From contig JAJZJC010000003.1 in assembly GCA_021810205.1 (NCBI GenBank), positions 1-62,178 of the forward strand: DNA of 62,178 nt, in the 5' to 3' direction. This document shows, piece after piece, positions 27,159 to 35,969 of this stretch. Made by a program: the position numbers and the translations under genes. This DNA comes from Actinomycetes bacterium. GTDB lineage: Bacteria > Actinomycetota > Acidimicrobiia > Acidimicrobiales > RAAP-2. The first letter of the stretch is position 1; each line of letters opens with the position of its first letter. The notes below the pieces were generated by a model. It worked only from the letters and a program-made list of their open reading frames with translations, was not told the origin of the DNA and made no database searches.

Positions 27159-28424
27159 CTAGAGGTCCCGGGCGAGCCGCAGGCCCGCGAACACCCAGCG
27201 AGCGGAGGCGGGGAAGAAGTTCCGGTAAGTGAGGCGGGAGTGGGCCGGCGGCGTGATGCACGCGCTCCCGCGTAGAACTTGCTGGTTCACCATGAACTTG
27301 CCGTTGTACTCGCCGACCGCGCCGGGGGCGGTGCGGAACCCCGGGTACGGGCTGTAGCTGCTCGACGTCCATTGCCACACCGCGCCGAAGAGCTGGGCCC
27401 CGGCGGTGGCATCTGGGTGGAGCGCGTGCTGCTCGGGCGCGAGATCCTCACGACTGCGATGTATGCCCGCGGCGAACGTCTCCCATTCGGCCTCAGTGGG
27501 GAGCCGTGCTCCGCTCCAGCGGGCGAAGGCGTCGGCCTCGAAGTAGCTGACGTGGACGACGGGAGCCGCCGGATCGACCGGGCGGCGCCCGAAGAGGGTG
27601 AAGACGCCGGTGTCGTCCCAGTACAGCGGAGCGTGCCAGCCCTGTGCCTGCGCGCTCGCCCAACCTTCGGAGAGCCAGAGCTCGGGACGTTGGTACCCGC
27701 CGTCCTCGATGAATTCCTGCCAGTCTCCGCAGGTGACGAGTCGGTCGCCGATCGCGTGCGGGACCAGCTGGACGACGTGACGCGGCGACTCGTTGTCGAA
27801 CGAGAAGCCACCTCCTCGGTGGCCGATCTCGACGGGACCCCCGGGATGCTCGACCCACTGGGGCTTCTCGGGGTCCGGGGATGCCACGCACGCCGCCGTG
27901 CTGGCGTACGCAGGCTCCAGGGGACTGCGCGACAGCACGTGCTTGATGTCCATGAGCAACAGCTCTTGATGCTGCTGCTCATGGTTGAGCCCGAGCTCGA
28001 CGAGGTCGAGGGACTCGGGGCTGAGCGCCTGGTCGAGAAGCTGGGCCATCGCCGCGTCGACGTGGCGGCGGTACTCGGCGACCTCGATCGTCCCGGGCCG
28101 GGAGACGAGGCCCCGTTCCGCTCGCGGGTACCGGTCCCCGGCGGCCTCATAGTACGAGTTGAAGATGTACGCGTATGCGGGGTGCGCCACGCGGTAGCCC
28201 GCCAGCTCGGGGCGAAGCAAGAAGGTCTCGAAGAACCAAGACGTGTGGCCGCGGTGCCACTTCGTCGGGCTCACGTCAGGCATCGACTGGACGGTCTGGT
28301 CCTCGGGGGAGAGGGGCGCGGCGAGCTGCTCGGTGAAGGAGCGCACCGACTCGTAGGCGGCGCGCAACGCGCGCTGACGCCGATCGGCCGATGTCGGGTG
28401 CGACTCTGTGACGGATCGGACCAC
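27159..28424 (-). CDS. egtB: Ergothioneine biosynthesis sulfoxide synthase EgtB
   Basis: DinB-like domain with GLNHEQQHQELLLMDIKHV (HxxxHxE) and FGE-sulfatase domain ...RLPTEAEWETFAAG...QLFGAVWQWTSSSYSPYPGF...RGSACITPPAHSRLTYRNFFPASARWVFAGLRLARD. Confidence 0.95.
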   Translation of the reverse strand: MVRSVTESHPTSADRRQRALRAAYESVRSFTEQLAAPLSPEDQTVQSMPDVSPTKWHRGHTSWFFETFLLRPELAGYRVAHPAYAYIFNSYYEAAGDRYPRAERGLVSRPGTIEVAEYRRHVDAAMAQLLDQALSPESLDLVELGLNHEQQHQELLLMDIKHVLSRSPLEPAYASTAACVASPDPEKPQWVEHPGGPVEIGHRGGGFSFDNESPRHVVQLVPHAIGDRLVTCGDWQEFIEDGGYQRPELWLSEGWASAQAQGWHAPLYWDDTGVFTLFGRRPVDPAAPVVHVSYFEADAFARWSGARLPTEAEWETFAAGIHRSREDLAPEQHALHPDATAGAQLFGAVWQWTSSSYSPYPGFRTAPGAVGEYNGKFMVNQQVLRGSACITPPAHSRLTYRNFFPASARWVFAGLRLARDL

Positions 28425-28573
28425 TCCGCACCATCCCTTCGATCACACGCACGCACGTGCAGGCGTGAGCGTCGTTGGTCCCCCTTCTGCTTGTCCACAA
28501 GGTAGTCGGCACTCCCGGTTCCCGCGCGCTCGCGTCCCGAGCTGAGCGGCGGGGCCCCGGTTACGCTCAGCGC

Positions 28574-29869
28574 GTGGACGGCGCAGGGAGCCCGGGCCCG
28601 GCACGCGACGACCTCGCGCGCGGCCACGCGGACAGTGTGGTCGGGGCCGGTGGAGCGGCCGTTGTCGCCGGACTTCCTGCCACGTCCATCCCTGCCACTT
28701 CCATCCCTGCCACGTCCAGCTCCCACGAAGGCGCCGGTCGGACGACGTGGGGGTGGTGGGGCAGTACGACGATCGTTGCGCTCGGCGCCTACGCCATGGG
28801 GCTCGTCGCGTTGTGGCAGGCGGCCTACATCACGCATGCAACCGTCGCCGCGACGGCCGACAAGTGGGACGGGGCGTGGTACTACGAGATCTCTCGGCTG
28901 GGCTACGTCTCGGCGCTCCCGCGCCCAGGGGGCGCCTACGCGGCGCTACGGCCCGCGTTCTTCCCTGGGCTCCCCCTCGTCGAGCACGTCACCCACGCGG
29001 TGGTCGGCGGCCCGCCAGCCAGGAGCATCCTGTTGCTGGGGGCGATCGCGCTCGTCGCGTCCTGCCTGCTGTTCCGGGCGCTCGTCGCCCGGATGTTCGA
29101 CGAGGCGGCAGCGTGGCGGGCGACGATCCTCTTCGCCTTCTTCCCGGGCGGCTACGTCTTCATCTACGGCTACAGCGAGCTACTCGAGATCCCGCTCGCG
29201 CTGCTCGTCCTCTACGCCATCCGTCGCCGGTGGTACGTGCTCGCCGGGGTGGCGACGCTCGCGGCGACGGGCACCCGGCTCCTCGGGGTAGCGCTCGTCG
29301 TCGCATTGATGATCGCAGCGGTGCGCGAGGTGCTCGCCGGACCCGCGGGCAGCGCTCAGGAACGGCGCCACGTCGCCGCCGCGCTCGCGAGCCCGTTGGT
29401 GGGTGCCGCGGGGTTGGTCGGCTACATGGTCTTCTTGAAGGAGCGGACCGGTCGATTCCTCACGTTCGTGACAGCCGAGCGGGTGGGCTGGCGCAACACG
29501 GTCGATGTCGCAGCGCCGTACCACGCGCTGCTCGCCTTCTTCGCCCACCCGCTCGGCCCTCCGTGGACGACGGTGGACGGGATCGGGGTGATCGTCGTAG
29601 GGGTGAGCATCGTGTACCTCGCCGTCGGCGGGCGCCGGTGGTTGCGCCTCGAGGAGCTCGCCTACGCCGTTCTCGTCCTCCTCGCCTGGCTCTGCACCTC
29701 GAACACCGGGGCCTGGTTCCGTTTCGTGCTCGCGGCGTTCCCCCTGATCGCCCTCGTCGGCGCACGCCTCGATGGGCGCTACGTACCCGCGCTGGCGTGC
29801 CTGGGCGCGGCGCTCCTCGGGATCCTCGTGGTGCTCTTCGGCACCCCTGCGTTCACGTTCGCGCCGTAG
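28574..29869 (+). CDS. Multi-pass membrane protein, PIG-V-like mannosyltransferase family
   Basis: ADKWDGAWYYEISRLGYV...RPAFFPGLPLVEHVTH...FAFFPGGYVFIYGYSELLEIPLALLVLYAIRRRWYVLAGVATLAATGTRLLGVAL; start uncertain (ORF from 28475). Confidence 0.72.
   Translation: MDGAGSPGPARDDLARGHADSVVGAGGAAVVAGLPATSIPATSIPATSSSHEGAGRTTWGWWGSTTIVALGAYAMGLVALWQAAYITHATVAATADKWDGAWYYEISRLGYVSALPRPGGAYAALRPAFFPGLPLVEHVTHAVVGGPPARSILLLGAIALVASCLLFRALVARMFDEAAAWRATILFAFFPGGYVFIYGYSELLEIPLALLVLYAIRRRWYVLAGVATLAATGTRLLGVALVVALMIAAVREVLAGPAGSAQERRHVAAALASPLVGAAGLVGYMVFLKERTGRFLTFVTAERVGWRNTVDVAAPYHALLAFFAHPLGPPWTTVDGIGVIVVGVSIVYLAVGGRRWLRLEELAYAVLVLLAWLCTSNTGAWFRFVLAAFPLIALVGARLDGRYVPALACLGAALLGILVVLFGTPAFTFAP
28676..28720 (+). 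repeat. 15-bp tandem repeat, three copies
   Basis: CCTGCCACGTCCATC / CCTGCCACTTCCATC / CCTGCCACGTCCAGC, encoding PATSI PATSI PATSS. Confidence 0.85.
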
Positions 29870-29989
29870 TCGGGACGCGCACCGTTTAGGGTGGTCGAAC
29901 GGATGCCGCACGGTGCGGATCAGCCACATTGCAGGTGGGTGTTGCACGCCGGTGGGCGACGGCACCTGAAGAGATGCGAGGAGTGCGTG

Positions 29990-30643
29990 ATGGGTCTGTT
30001 CACCGATCGCAAGACGCAGATGGTCGGACCTGATGAGTCGCTCCCGGGACGAGCGCGCCCATTGGCCGTCCCCGAGCGCCACGAAGTGCTCGGGACGCCG
30101 CTCGTGCCGCCGTTCCCATCGGGGACCGAGAAGGCGGTGTTCGCGATGGGCTGTTTCTGGGGCGCAGAGCGCAAGCTCTGGCAGCTCCACGGCGTCTATA
30201 CGACCGCGGTTGGTTACAGCGGGGGCTTCACGCCGAACCCGACGTACGAAGAGGTGTGCTCGGGGCTCACGGGGCATGCCGAATGCGTGCTGTGCGTGTT
30301 CCATCCCACCCAGGTGAGCTACGAAGAGCTCCTCGCCCAATTCTTCGAAGGCCATGATCCGACGCAGGGTATGCGCCAGGGCAACGACGTCGGGACCCAG
30401 TACCGCTCGGCGGTCTATGGATGCTCCGACGCTCAGCTCGAGGCCGCGCGCGCTGCCGTCAGTCGCTATCAAGCGCTGCTCTCGAGCGCGGGCTACGGCG
30501 TGATCACTACCGAGCTCGCGCCGGCAGGACCCTTCTATTACGCTGAGGACTACCACCAGCAGTACCTGGCGAAGAACCCCAACGGCTACTGCGGGCTCGG
30601 GGGGACCGGGGTGGCCTGTCCCGTGGGCGTGGTCGGGCGGTAG
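29990..30643 (+). CDS. msrA: Peptide-methionine (S)-S-oxide reductase MsrA
   Basis: [54 protein letters not shown]...[14 protein letters not shown]...[30 protein letters not shown]. Confidence 0.97.
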   Translation: MGLFTDRKTQMVGPDESLPGRARPLAVPERHEVLGTPLVPPFPSGTEKAVFAMGCFWGAERKLWQLHGVYTTAVGYSGGFTPNPTYEEVCSGLTGHAECVLCVFHPTQVSYEELLAQFFEGHDPTQGMRQGNDVGTQYRSAVYGCSDAQLEAARAAVSRYQALLSSAGYGVITTELAPAGPFYYAEDYHQQYLAKNPNGYCGLGGTGVACPVGVVGR

Positions 30644-30728
30644 GTCCGGAGGGCTGGTGCGCCCGTCGATCGGCAGCGCTGTCCGTCCGTCGAGTCCCGG
30701 TGGCCGGGCACTCGATCGGATTGCCCTC

Positions 30729-31703
30729 TCAGGCGCGCTCGACGCCCCGAGCCGCCGTGCCCAGCGCAGCGTCGGCCTCCGCGACGATGCGGCGGACGAG
30801 TGTGCCGGCGTCCACCAGCTCGGCGATGCCGCCCACCCCCTGGCCGGCGGGATAGCACTCGCGCCGGGGGTCCACCCCACCCGCTCGCTCGTCGACGCCG
30901 AGGTGCATTGCGCCGTCTCCCATGGAGCGCTCCAGCTGCTCGGGGAAGGGACGCAGTGTCTCGGGGTGCTCGTCGAAGAAGTCCGTGTACTCGTTGCGCA
31001 GGACGCGCATGGTCTTCCCCGAGTACGCACGGCTCACGGTGGTGCCGTCCTCTCGCGCCGCGAGGAGCGCCTCCTTGAAGCCGGGCGCGCTACGAGCCTG
31101 CGGGGTCGCGATGAAGCGCGTCCCGATCCATACGCCATCCGCACCGAGGGCGAGCGCCGCGGCGAGCCCCCGTCCGTCGAAGATGCCGCCCGCCGCCACG
31201 ACGGGCACCTGTGTGCCGACGGCGTCGACGACGAGCGGGACGAGGGGGAGCGTGGCCACCTTCCCGGTGTGCCCGCCCGCCTCGGTCCCCTGCGCGACCA
31301 CCAGATCGCACCCGGCGTCGACCGCGCGCTCGGCGTGGACCACTTTCCCGCACATGTTGACGACCAGGAGGGCGTGGCGGTGGCACAGGTCGACGACCTG
31401 GGACGGGACGCCCAGGCCCGCCACGAACACGGACGCGCCGCCCTCGATGGCGAGCTCGACCTGCCCAGCGAGGTCGCCGGGCATCGCCGTGAGGAGATCG
31501 ACGCCGAAGGGTTTGTCCGTCGCCTCCCGGACCGCCGCCATCTCCGCCACCATTCGCTCCGGTCCCATGGTGGAGCCGCCGAGACATCCGAAGCCGCCTG
31601 CTGCCGACACCGCTGCGACGAGGGGTGCATAGGACACGCCGCCCATGCCAGCGAGCATGACGGGGTGCTCGACGCCGAGGAGCTCGGTCAAGCGGGTGCG
31701 CAC
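30729..31703 (-). CDS. Nitronate monooxygenase family protein
   Basis: LLGVEHPVMLAGMGGVSYAPLVAAVSAAGGFGCLGG...DLVVAQGTEAGGHTG...VPVVAAGGIFDGRGLAAALALGADGVWIGTRFIATPQA. Confidence 0.92.
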   Translation of the reverse strand: MRTRLTELLGVEHPVMLAGMGGVSYAPLVAAVSAAGGFGCLGGSTMGPERMVAEMAAVREATDKPFGVDLLTAMPGDLAGQVELAIEGGASVFVAGLGVPSQVVDLCHRHALLVVNMCGKVVHAERAVDAGCDLVVAQGTEAGGHTGKVATLPLVPLVVDAVGTQVPVVAAGGIFDGRGLAAALALGADGVWIGTRFIATPQARSAPGFKEALLAAREDGTTVSRAYSGKTMRVLRNEYTDFFDEHPETLRPFPEQLERSMGDGAMHLGVDERAGGVDPRRECYPAGQGVGGIAELVDAGTLVRRIVAEADAALGTAARGVERA

Positions 31704-31792
31704 GGCTCTCTTTGTAGCTCCTCCGCGGCCGCAGTGCGCAGCGCAGCGGTGGCGTCACCGATGCGATCGACCGACGCGAGCGAGGAGCGCGC

Positions 31793-32110
31793 ATGAGCCA
31801 GTGGGAGCCGGCGTCGAACGAGGTGCCGAGTCAGCCGCCGCCGGCGCTGCCGGGGGCGGACGACGTCGCGTCGAGGCGGCCGGGCGGCGGGCGAGGCCGC
31901 GACGTACGGCTCGTCGTCACCGGCGTGGCGGTGGCGCTCCTGGCGTGGTTCGCGTTCGTCAATCTGCAGACCGTGCGTATCCGCTTCTGGCTGACCTCGG
32001 CCCACGCGCCCCTGATCTTGGTCATCGTGATCTCGGGCGTCCTCGGCGCGCTCGCACCGGGCGTGTGGTCCCGGGTGATCCGACGACGACGCCCCGGTGG
32101 ACGGTCCTGA
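31793..32110 (+). CDS. LapA-domain (DUF1049-like) membrane protein
   Basis: LVVTGVAVALLAWFAFVNLQTVRIRFWLTSAHAPLILVIVISGVLGALAPGVWSRVIRRRR. Confidence 0.7.
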   Translation: MSQWEPASNEVPSQPPPALPGADDVASRRPGGGRGRDVRLVVTGVAVALLAWFAFVNLQTVRIRFWLTSAHAPLILVIVISGVLGALAPGVWSRVIRRRRPGGRS

Positions 32111-32282
32111 CGCAGGTCGCCAGACCTGTGCGGGGGATCGGGCGGGCGAAGGACTGTTGCACCCGTCGCGCCGTAGACTCTGGTGGCGACCGAAGAACTG
32201 CGCGAATATCGGAGACGGCGACGGGCGAGGAGGTCCATCACCGTGTTGGGTTCAAGGGACCGGTGGGGAGAGGAGGGATCCG

Positions 32283-32666
32283 GTGCCGCTTTCTGAGCAC
32301 GAACAGCGGATCCTTGCCGAGCTCGAGGAGTCCCTGGTGCGCCACGATCCGCAGTTCGCCGATCGTGTCCGCTCGAAGACCGTGTACCGGCACGCTGGAC
32401 GCCAGTGCAAGTGGTCGGCGCTCACGTTCTTGGCCGGGCTCGCGGTGCTCGTGGCCTTCTACTCGCAGTCGATCGTCGTCGGCCTCTTCGGCGTCGCGGT
32501 GATGTTCGGTTCGGCCGTCGTCTTCGAGCGGAACCTCCGGCGGCTGGGCCAGGCGGGATGGCACGACTTCACCCGTCCGCGCCAAGAGGGCGAACAGCCT
32601 CGCGTCGAGCACGCCCTCCACGGCACGCGCGACTGGTTCCGCTCGCACTTCCGGCGCGACCACTGA
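32283..32666 (+). CDS. DUF3040 family membrane protein
   Basis: VPLSEHEQRILAELEESLVRHDPQFADRVRSKTVYRHAGRQCKWSALTFLAGLAVLVAFYSQSIVVGLFGVAVMFGSA. Confidence 0.88.
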   Translation: MPLSEHEQRILAELEESLVRHDPQFADRVRSKTVYRHAGRQCKWSALTFLAGLAVLVAFYSQSIVVGLFGVAVMFGSAVVFERNLRRLGQAGWHDFTRPRQEGEQPRVEHALHGTRDWFRSHFRRDH

Positions 32667-33553
32667 GCGCTGATCTCGTCCTGGCCGTCGACGTCGGCGG
32701 CACGAAGCTGGCTGCCGGCTTCGTTGGTGCGGATGGCACGCTGACCGGCGCCGCGACCGCGCCGACGCCCGCGCACGGCGGTGCCGAGGCGCTGTGGAGC
32801 ACGCTGGCAGATCTGGTGCGTGCGGTCCTCTCTGCGCTCGACGCGAGGGCCCCGCGTGCGTGCGGCGTGGGCAGTGGCGGGCCGATGACGTTGGGGGGGG
32901 AGGAGGTGTCGCCGCTCAACATCCCGGGGTGGCGTGGTTTCCCGCTGCGTGCCCGGCTGGCCGAGCTCACGGATCTCGACACCTACGTCGAGAACGACGC
33001 CAAGGCACTCGCGCTCGCCGAAGGTTGGCGTGGGACGGCCGCGGGTCGTCGCCAGTACGTCGCCATGGTCGTGTCGACGGGCGTCGGAGGCGGCGTCGTC
33101 GTCGACGGCCGCCTGCTCCACGGTCGGACCGGCAACGCTGGGCACATCGGCCACGTGATCGTGGAGCCCACCGGAAGGGAGTGCGCGTGCGGCGGGCACG
33201 GCTGCCTCGAGGCCGAGGCGTCGGGGACCGCCATCGCTGCGATGACCGGGCGCCCCGCCGCCGAGGCACCGCCCGAGGTCGTGGCGAGGACCGGCACGTT
33301 GGTCGGCCGTGGCGTCGCCTCGGTCTGCGCGCTGGTCGATCTCGACTTCGCCGTCGTGGCCGGCTCCGTCGCGCTCGGCTTCGGCGCCCCGTTCTTCGCT
33401 GCCGCCCAACGCGAGCTGTCTGCCCGAGCGCGCCTCGACTACGCCGCGGGGGCACGGATCGTCCCGAGCACGCTGGGGGCCGACGGTCCGCTCATCGGCG
33501 CCGGCGCGGTCGCGTGGCGCGCCCTCGGCGCCCCGGTCGGCGGTGTCGGATGA
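32663..33553 (+). CDS. ROK family sugar kinase
   Basis: LVLAVDVGGTKLAAGFVG...STGVGGGVVVDGRLLHGRTGNAGHIGHVIVEPTGRECACGGHGCLEAEASG; start unclear (no ATG/GTG nearby, possible CTG at 32663). Confidence 0.9.
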   Translation: MSADLVLAVDVGGTKLAAGFVGADGTLTGAATAPTPAHGGAEALWSTLADLVRAVLSALDARAPRACGVGSGGPMTLGGEEVSPLNIPGWRGFPLRARLAELTDLDTYVENDAKALALAEGWRGTAAGRRQYVAMVVSTGVGGGVVVDGRLLHGRTGNAGHIGHVIVEPTGRECACGGHGCLEAEASGTAIAAMTGRPAAEAPPEVVARTGTLVGRGVASVCALVDLDFAVVAGSVALGFGAPFFAAAQRELSARARLDYAAGARIVPSTLGADGPLIGAGAVAWRALGAPVGGVG

Positions 33554-33831
33554 GCGCCCCGCCGGTGCGGGATCTGTGGCGTGCGGCCCGTGCGGTTGGC
33601 GGGCGGCCCGACCTGTGGCCCGCAGCCGTCGTCATGGCATGGCGCCTGGCCCCCCAGGGCTGGTGGCGGCGCTGGCCTCCGCTGCCCTTGCCCGATGCCG
33701 CCTACTGGCGCTTTCGCATGACGACGGCATACGGCGGTGCCGGGAACGCAGCTGCAGCCCCGGCGGACGTCGTCGAGTACCTCGAGTGGTGCTCGACGAG
33801 GAGGCGCCGGGTACGGCCGCCGCTCCGGTAG
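33550..33831 (+). CDS. Hypothetical protein (small, basic)
   Basis: ATGA overlap with ROK kinase; MSAPPVRDLWRAARAVGGRPDLWPAAVVMAWRLAPQGWWRRWPPLPLPDAAYWRFRMTTAYGG. Confidence 0.65.
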   Translation: MSAPPVRDLWRAARAVGGRPDLWPAAVVMAWRLAPQGWWRRWPPLPLPDAAYWRFRMTTAYGGAGNAAAAPADVVEYLEWCSTRRRRVRPPLR

Positions 33832-33842
33832 CCTCTTCGGGC

Positions 33843-34349
33843 ATGGAGCGGGTCCTCCTGCTCAACGCGACGTACGAGCCGCTGGCCCTGGTCTCCGAGC
33901 GTCGCGCGGTGGTGCTGCTGCTCGACGGCCGGGCCGAGGCGGTGGCCTTCCGACCCGCAGCGTCCGTGTTCCGTTCCGCGCAGTTGCGAGTCGAGGTTCC
34001 CGCCATCGTTCGGCTCAGCCGCATGGTGCGCATCCCGCGCTGGGCGCGGACCCCCCCACTCACCCGTCGCGCAGTCTTGCGCCGCGACGGGGGGGTGTGC
34101 GCCTACTGCGCGGACGCCGCCGACACCATCGACCACGTCGTGCCGAAGAGCCGGGGGGGGAGGCACGAGTGGACGAACGTGGTGGCGTCGTGCAAGCGGC
34201 ACAACTTGATGAAGGGGGACCAGCTGCTCTCCGAGCTGGGCTGGACGCTGTCGTTCACCCCGTGGGCGCCGGATGGCCATCTGTGGCGCCTGCGGCATCT
34301 CCAGGAGGTCGACCCACTATGGGAGCCCTACCTGGCGGCGGCATCCTGA
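33843..34349 (+). CDS. HNH endonuclease
   Basis: MERVLLLNATYEPLALVSERRAVVLLLDGRAEAV...RRAVLRRDGGVCAYCADAADTIDHVVPKSRGGRHEWTNVVASCKRHNLMKGD. Confidence 0.93.
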   Translation: MERVLLLNATYEPLALVSERRAVVLLLDGRAEAVAFRPAASVFRSAQLRVEVPAIVRLSRMVRIPRWARTPPLTRRAVLRRDGGVCAYCADAADTIDHVVPKSRGGRHEWTNVVASCKRHNLMKGDQLLSELGWTLSFTPWAPDGHLWRLRHLQEVDPLWEPYLAAAS

Positions 34350-35050
34350 TTCCGTCCGCTGCGCCTTCGAGCGGCGAGGCGGTCGTCGTGGGTCGCTGGT
34401 TCGACGTCGAGCGGTTCCGCCATGCGGGACGGCGGGTGGTGGTCCGTGCCGTCGGCGAGCCCCTCCTCGTCCTCGGGAGCGCGCAACGCGCCGAGGTGGT
34501 CGACTACGCCCGAGCGGCGCGGGCTGGGGTCGAGGTCGTGCGCCGGCGAGGCGGCGGTGGCGCGGTCCTCGTGGCCCCGGGGGCTCAGGTGTGGGCGGAC
34601 ATGTGGATCCCAGCCACAGACCCGCTCTGGGCGCCTGAGCCGCGCCGCACGGCGGTGCACGTGGGCCGATGGTGGGCGGCCGCCCTGGAGCGTGCGGGCG
34701 TCGACGCGGCGGTCCACGATGCCCCTACTGCGCGCACGCCGTGGAGCGATCTGGTGTGCTTCGCCGGCGTCGGCCCTGGGGAGGTGCTGACGGATGGGCG
34801 CAAGGTCGTCGGCCTCGCCCAGTGGCGGAGCCGCGAAGGTGCGCTCGTCTTCGGCTGCGCGTACGCCCGGTTCGATCCCGCGCTGCTCGCCGAGTGCCTC
34901 GATCTCGGTCCCGCAGCCCGCGTGGAGCTCGAAGGGGCCCTCGGCGACACGGTCACCGACCTCTGCGACTTGGGCATCTCTGCGTGGAACGCCGAGGACC
35001 TCCTCGCGGAGCTTCCCCCGGGCGGGCATTGGGACGTGGTCCGCGGCTGA
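34319..35050 (+). CDS. Lipoate-protein ligase A-like (BPL/LPL) protein
   Basis: EPLLVLGSAQRAEVVDYARAARAGVEVVRRRGGGGAVLVAPGAQVWADMWIPATDPLW...GRKVVGLAQWRSREGALVFGCAYARFD. Confidence 0.75.
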   Translation: MGALPGGGILIPSAAPSSGEAVVVGRWFDVERFRHAGRRVVVRAVGEPLLVLGSAQRAEVVDYARAARAGVEVVRRRGGGGAVLVAPGAQVWADMWIPATDPLWAPEPRRTAVHVGRWWAAALERAGVDAAVHDAPTARTPWSDLVCFAGVGPGEVLTDGRKVVGLAQWRSREGALVFGCAYARFDPALLAECLDLGPAARVELEGALGDTVTDLCDLGISAWNAEDLLAELPPGGHWDVVRG

Positions 35051-35220
35051 GGCCGCCCGGTCCCCTCTGACAACCGCCGCACGCCGTTCCTCCTGACCTA
35101 CCGGCGCGCTCGCGCGCTGTGGCTCGCACCGCGCCGTGCGGCCCGTTGCCACTCTCCTCGCGCCGGGCGCCCGCGGGTCTTCTCGCACCGCGGAGGGGCG
35201 GAGGAGTGGCGGGTATCTGT

Positions 35221-35273
35221 TGACCGGTGGCGGTAAGGGGCGTAAAGTGGAGCGAAATGGTTTGAAGTGGAGT
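35221..35273 (+). promoter_or_regulatory. Predicted dcw promoter with MraZ-box-like direct repeats
   Basis: TTGACC (35221-35226)-N17-TAAAGT (35244-35249); AAGTGGAG at 35246-35253 and 35266-35273. Confidence 0.6.
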
Positions 35274-35337
35274 ATGACGCACAGGGCCGCGGCCTTGGAG
35301 GAGTCGGTGAACGGGGACGGGGACAGGAACGAGGCCG

Positions 35338-35751
35338 GTGGCGGGATTCGTTGGCAGGTACGAGCACTCGCTCGACTCCAAGGGGAGGGTGATCCTCCCT
35401 GCCAAGTTCCGCACCGACTTCGAGCGGGGTGGCTACCTCACCGAGAACCGCGAAGGATGCCTCGCGCTCTGGACGCCAGGCGAGTTCGAGCGTCAGATGC
35501 AGGCGATGCAGGAGTTGGCGGCGGCTGGGCGAGCAGAGCGAAACCGAGCCCGGTTATGGGCGGCGAGCTCCTACGAGGTGGAGATCGACCGGCAGGGCCG
35601 GATGGCGATTCCGGCGCACCTGCGCGAGTTCGCGTCCTTGGAGGGCGACGTCCTCGTGCACGGCGCGATCGACCGGATCGAGCTGTGGAACCCGCAGGTC
35701 TGGCAGGAGCGGGTGGCGCCCGAGGAGCGCTGGCTGCTCGAGGAGGAGTGA
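35338..35751 (+). CDS. mraZ: Transcriptional regulator MraZ
   Basis: MAGFVGRYEHSLDSKGRVILPAKFRTDFERGGYLT...EIDRQGRMAIPAHLREFASLEGDVLVHGAIDRIELWNPQVW. Confidence 0.97.
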   Translation: MAGFVGRYEHSLDSKGRVILPAKFRTDFERGGYLTENREGCLALWTPGEFERQMQAMQELAAAGRAERNRARLWAASSYEVEIDRQGRMAIPAHLREFASLEGDVLVHGAIDRIELWNPQVWQERVAPEERWLLEEE

Positions 35752-35969
35752 CCGGCTCGCGCGGGGGCCCGGGCAGTCACTCGGACGACGAAAGGATGGA
35801 ACGACTGGACACGACCGACGACCGCCGGCATCGCCACTGCATTCGCGTGGGACGCCGGACCATGCGCAGCCCCTCGACCGGTACGGTGGAAGACTTCTTC
35901 TCCGCCCTCTTCTATCCGGCTGCACGCGGGAAGTGCCGCTGGCACTGCTCGCTCGTCGAGGGGCTGCAG

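Noticed and set aside
29180-31030. 616-aa minus-strand ORF opposite the PIG-V-like gene and msrA
   Set aside because: Shadow ORF; the plus-strand MsrA is unambiguous.
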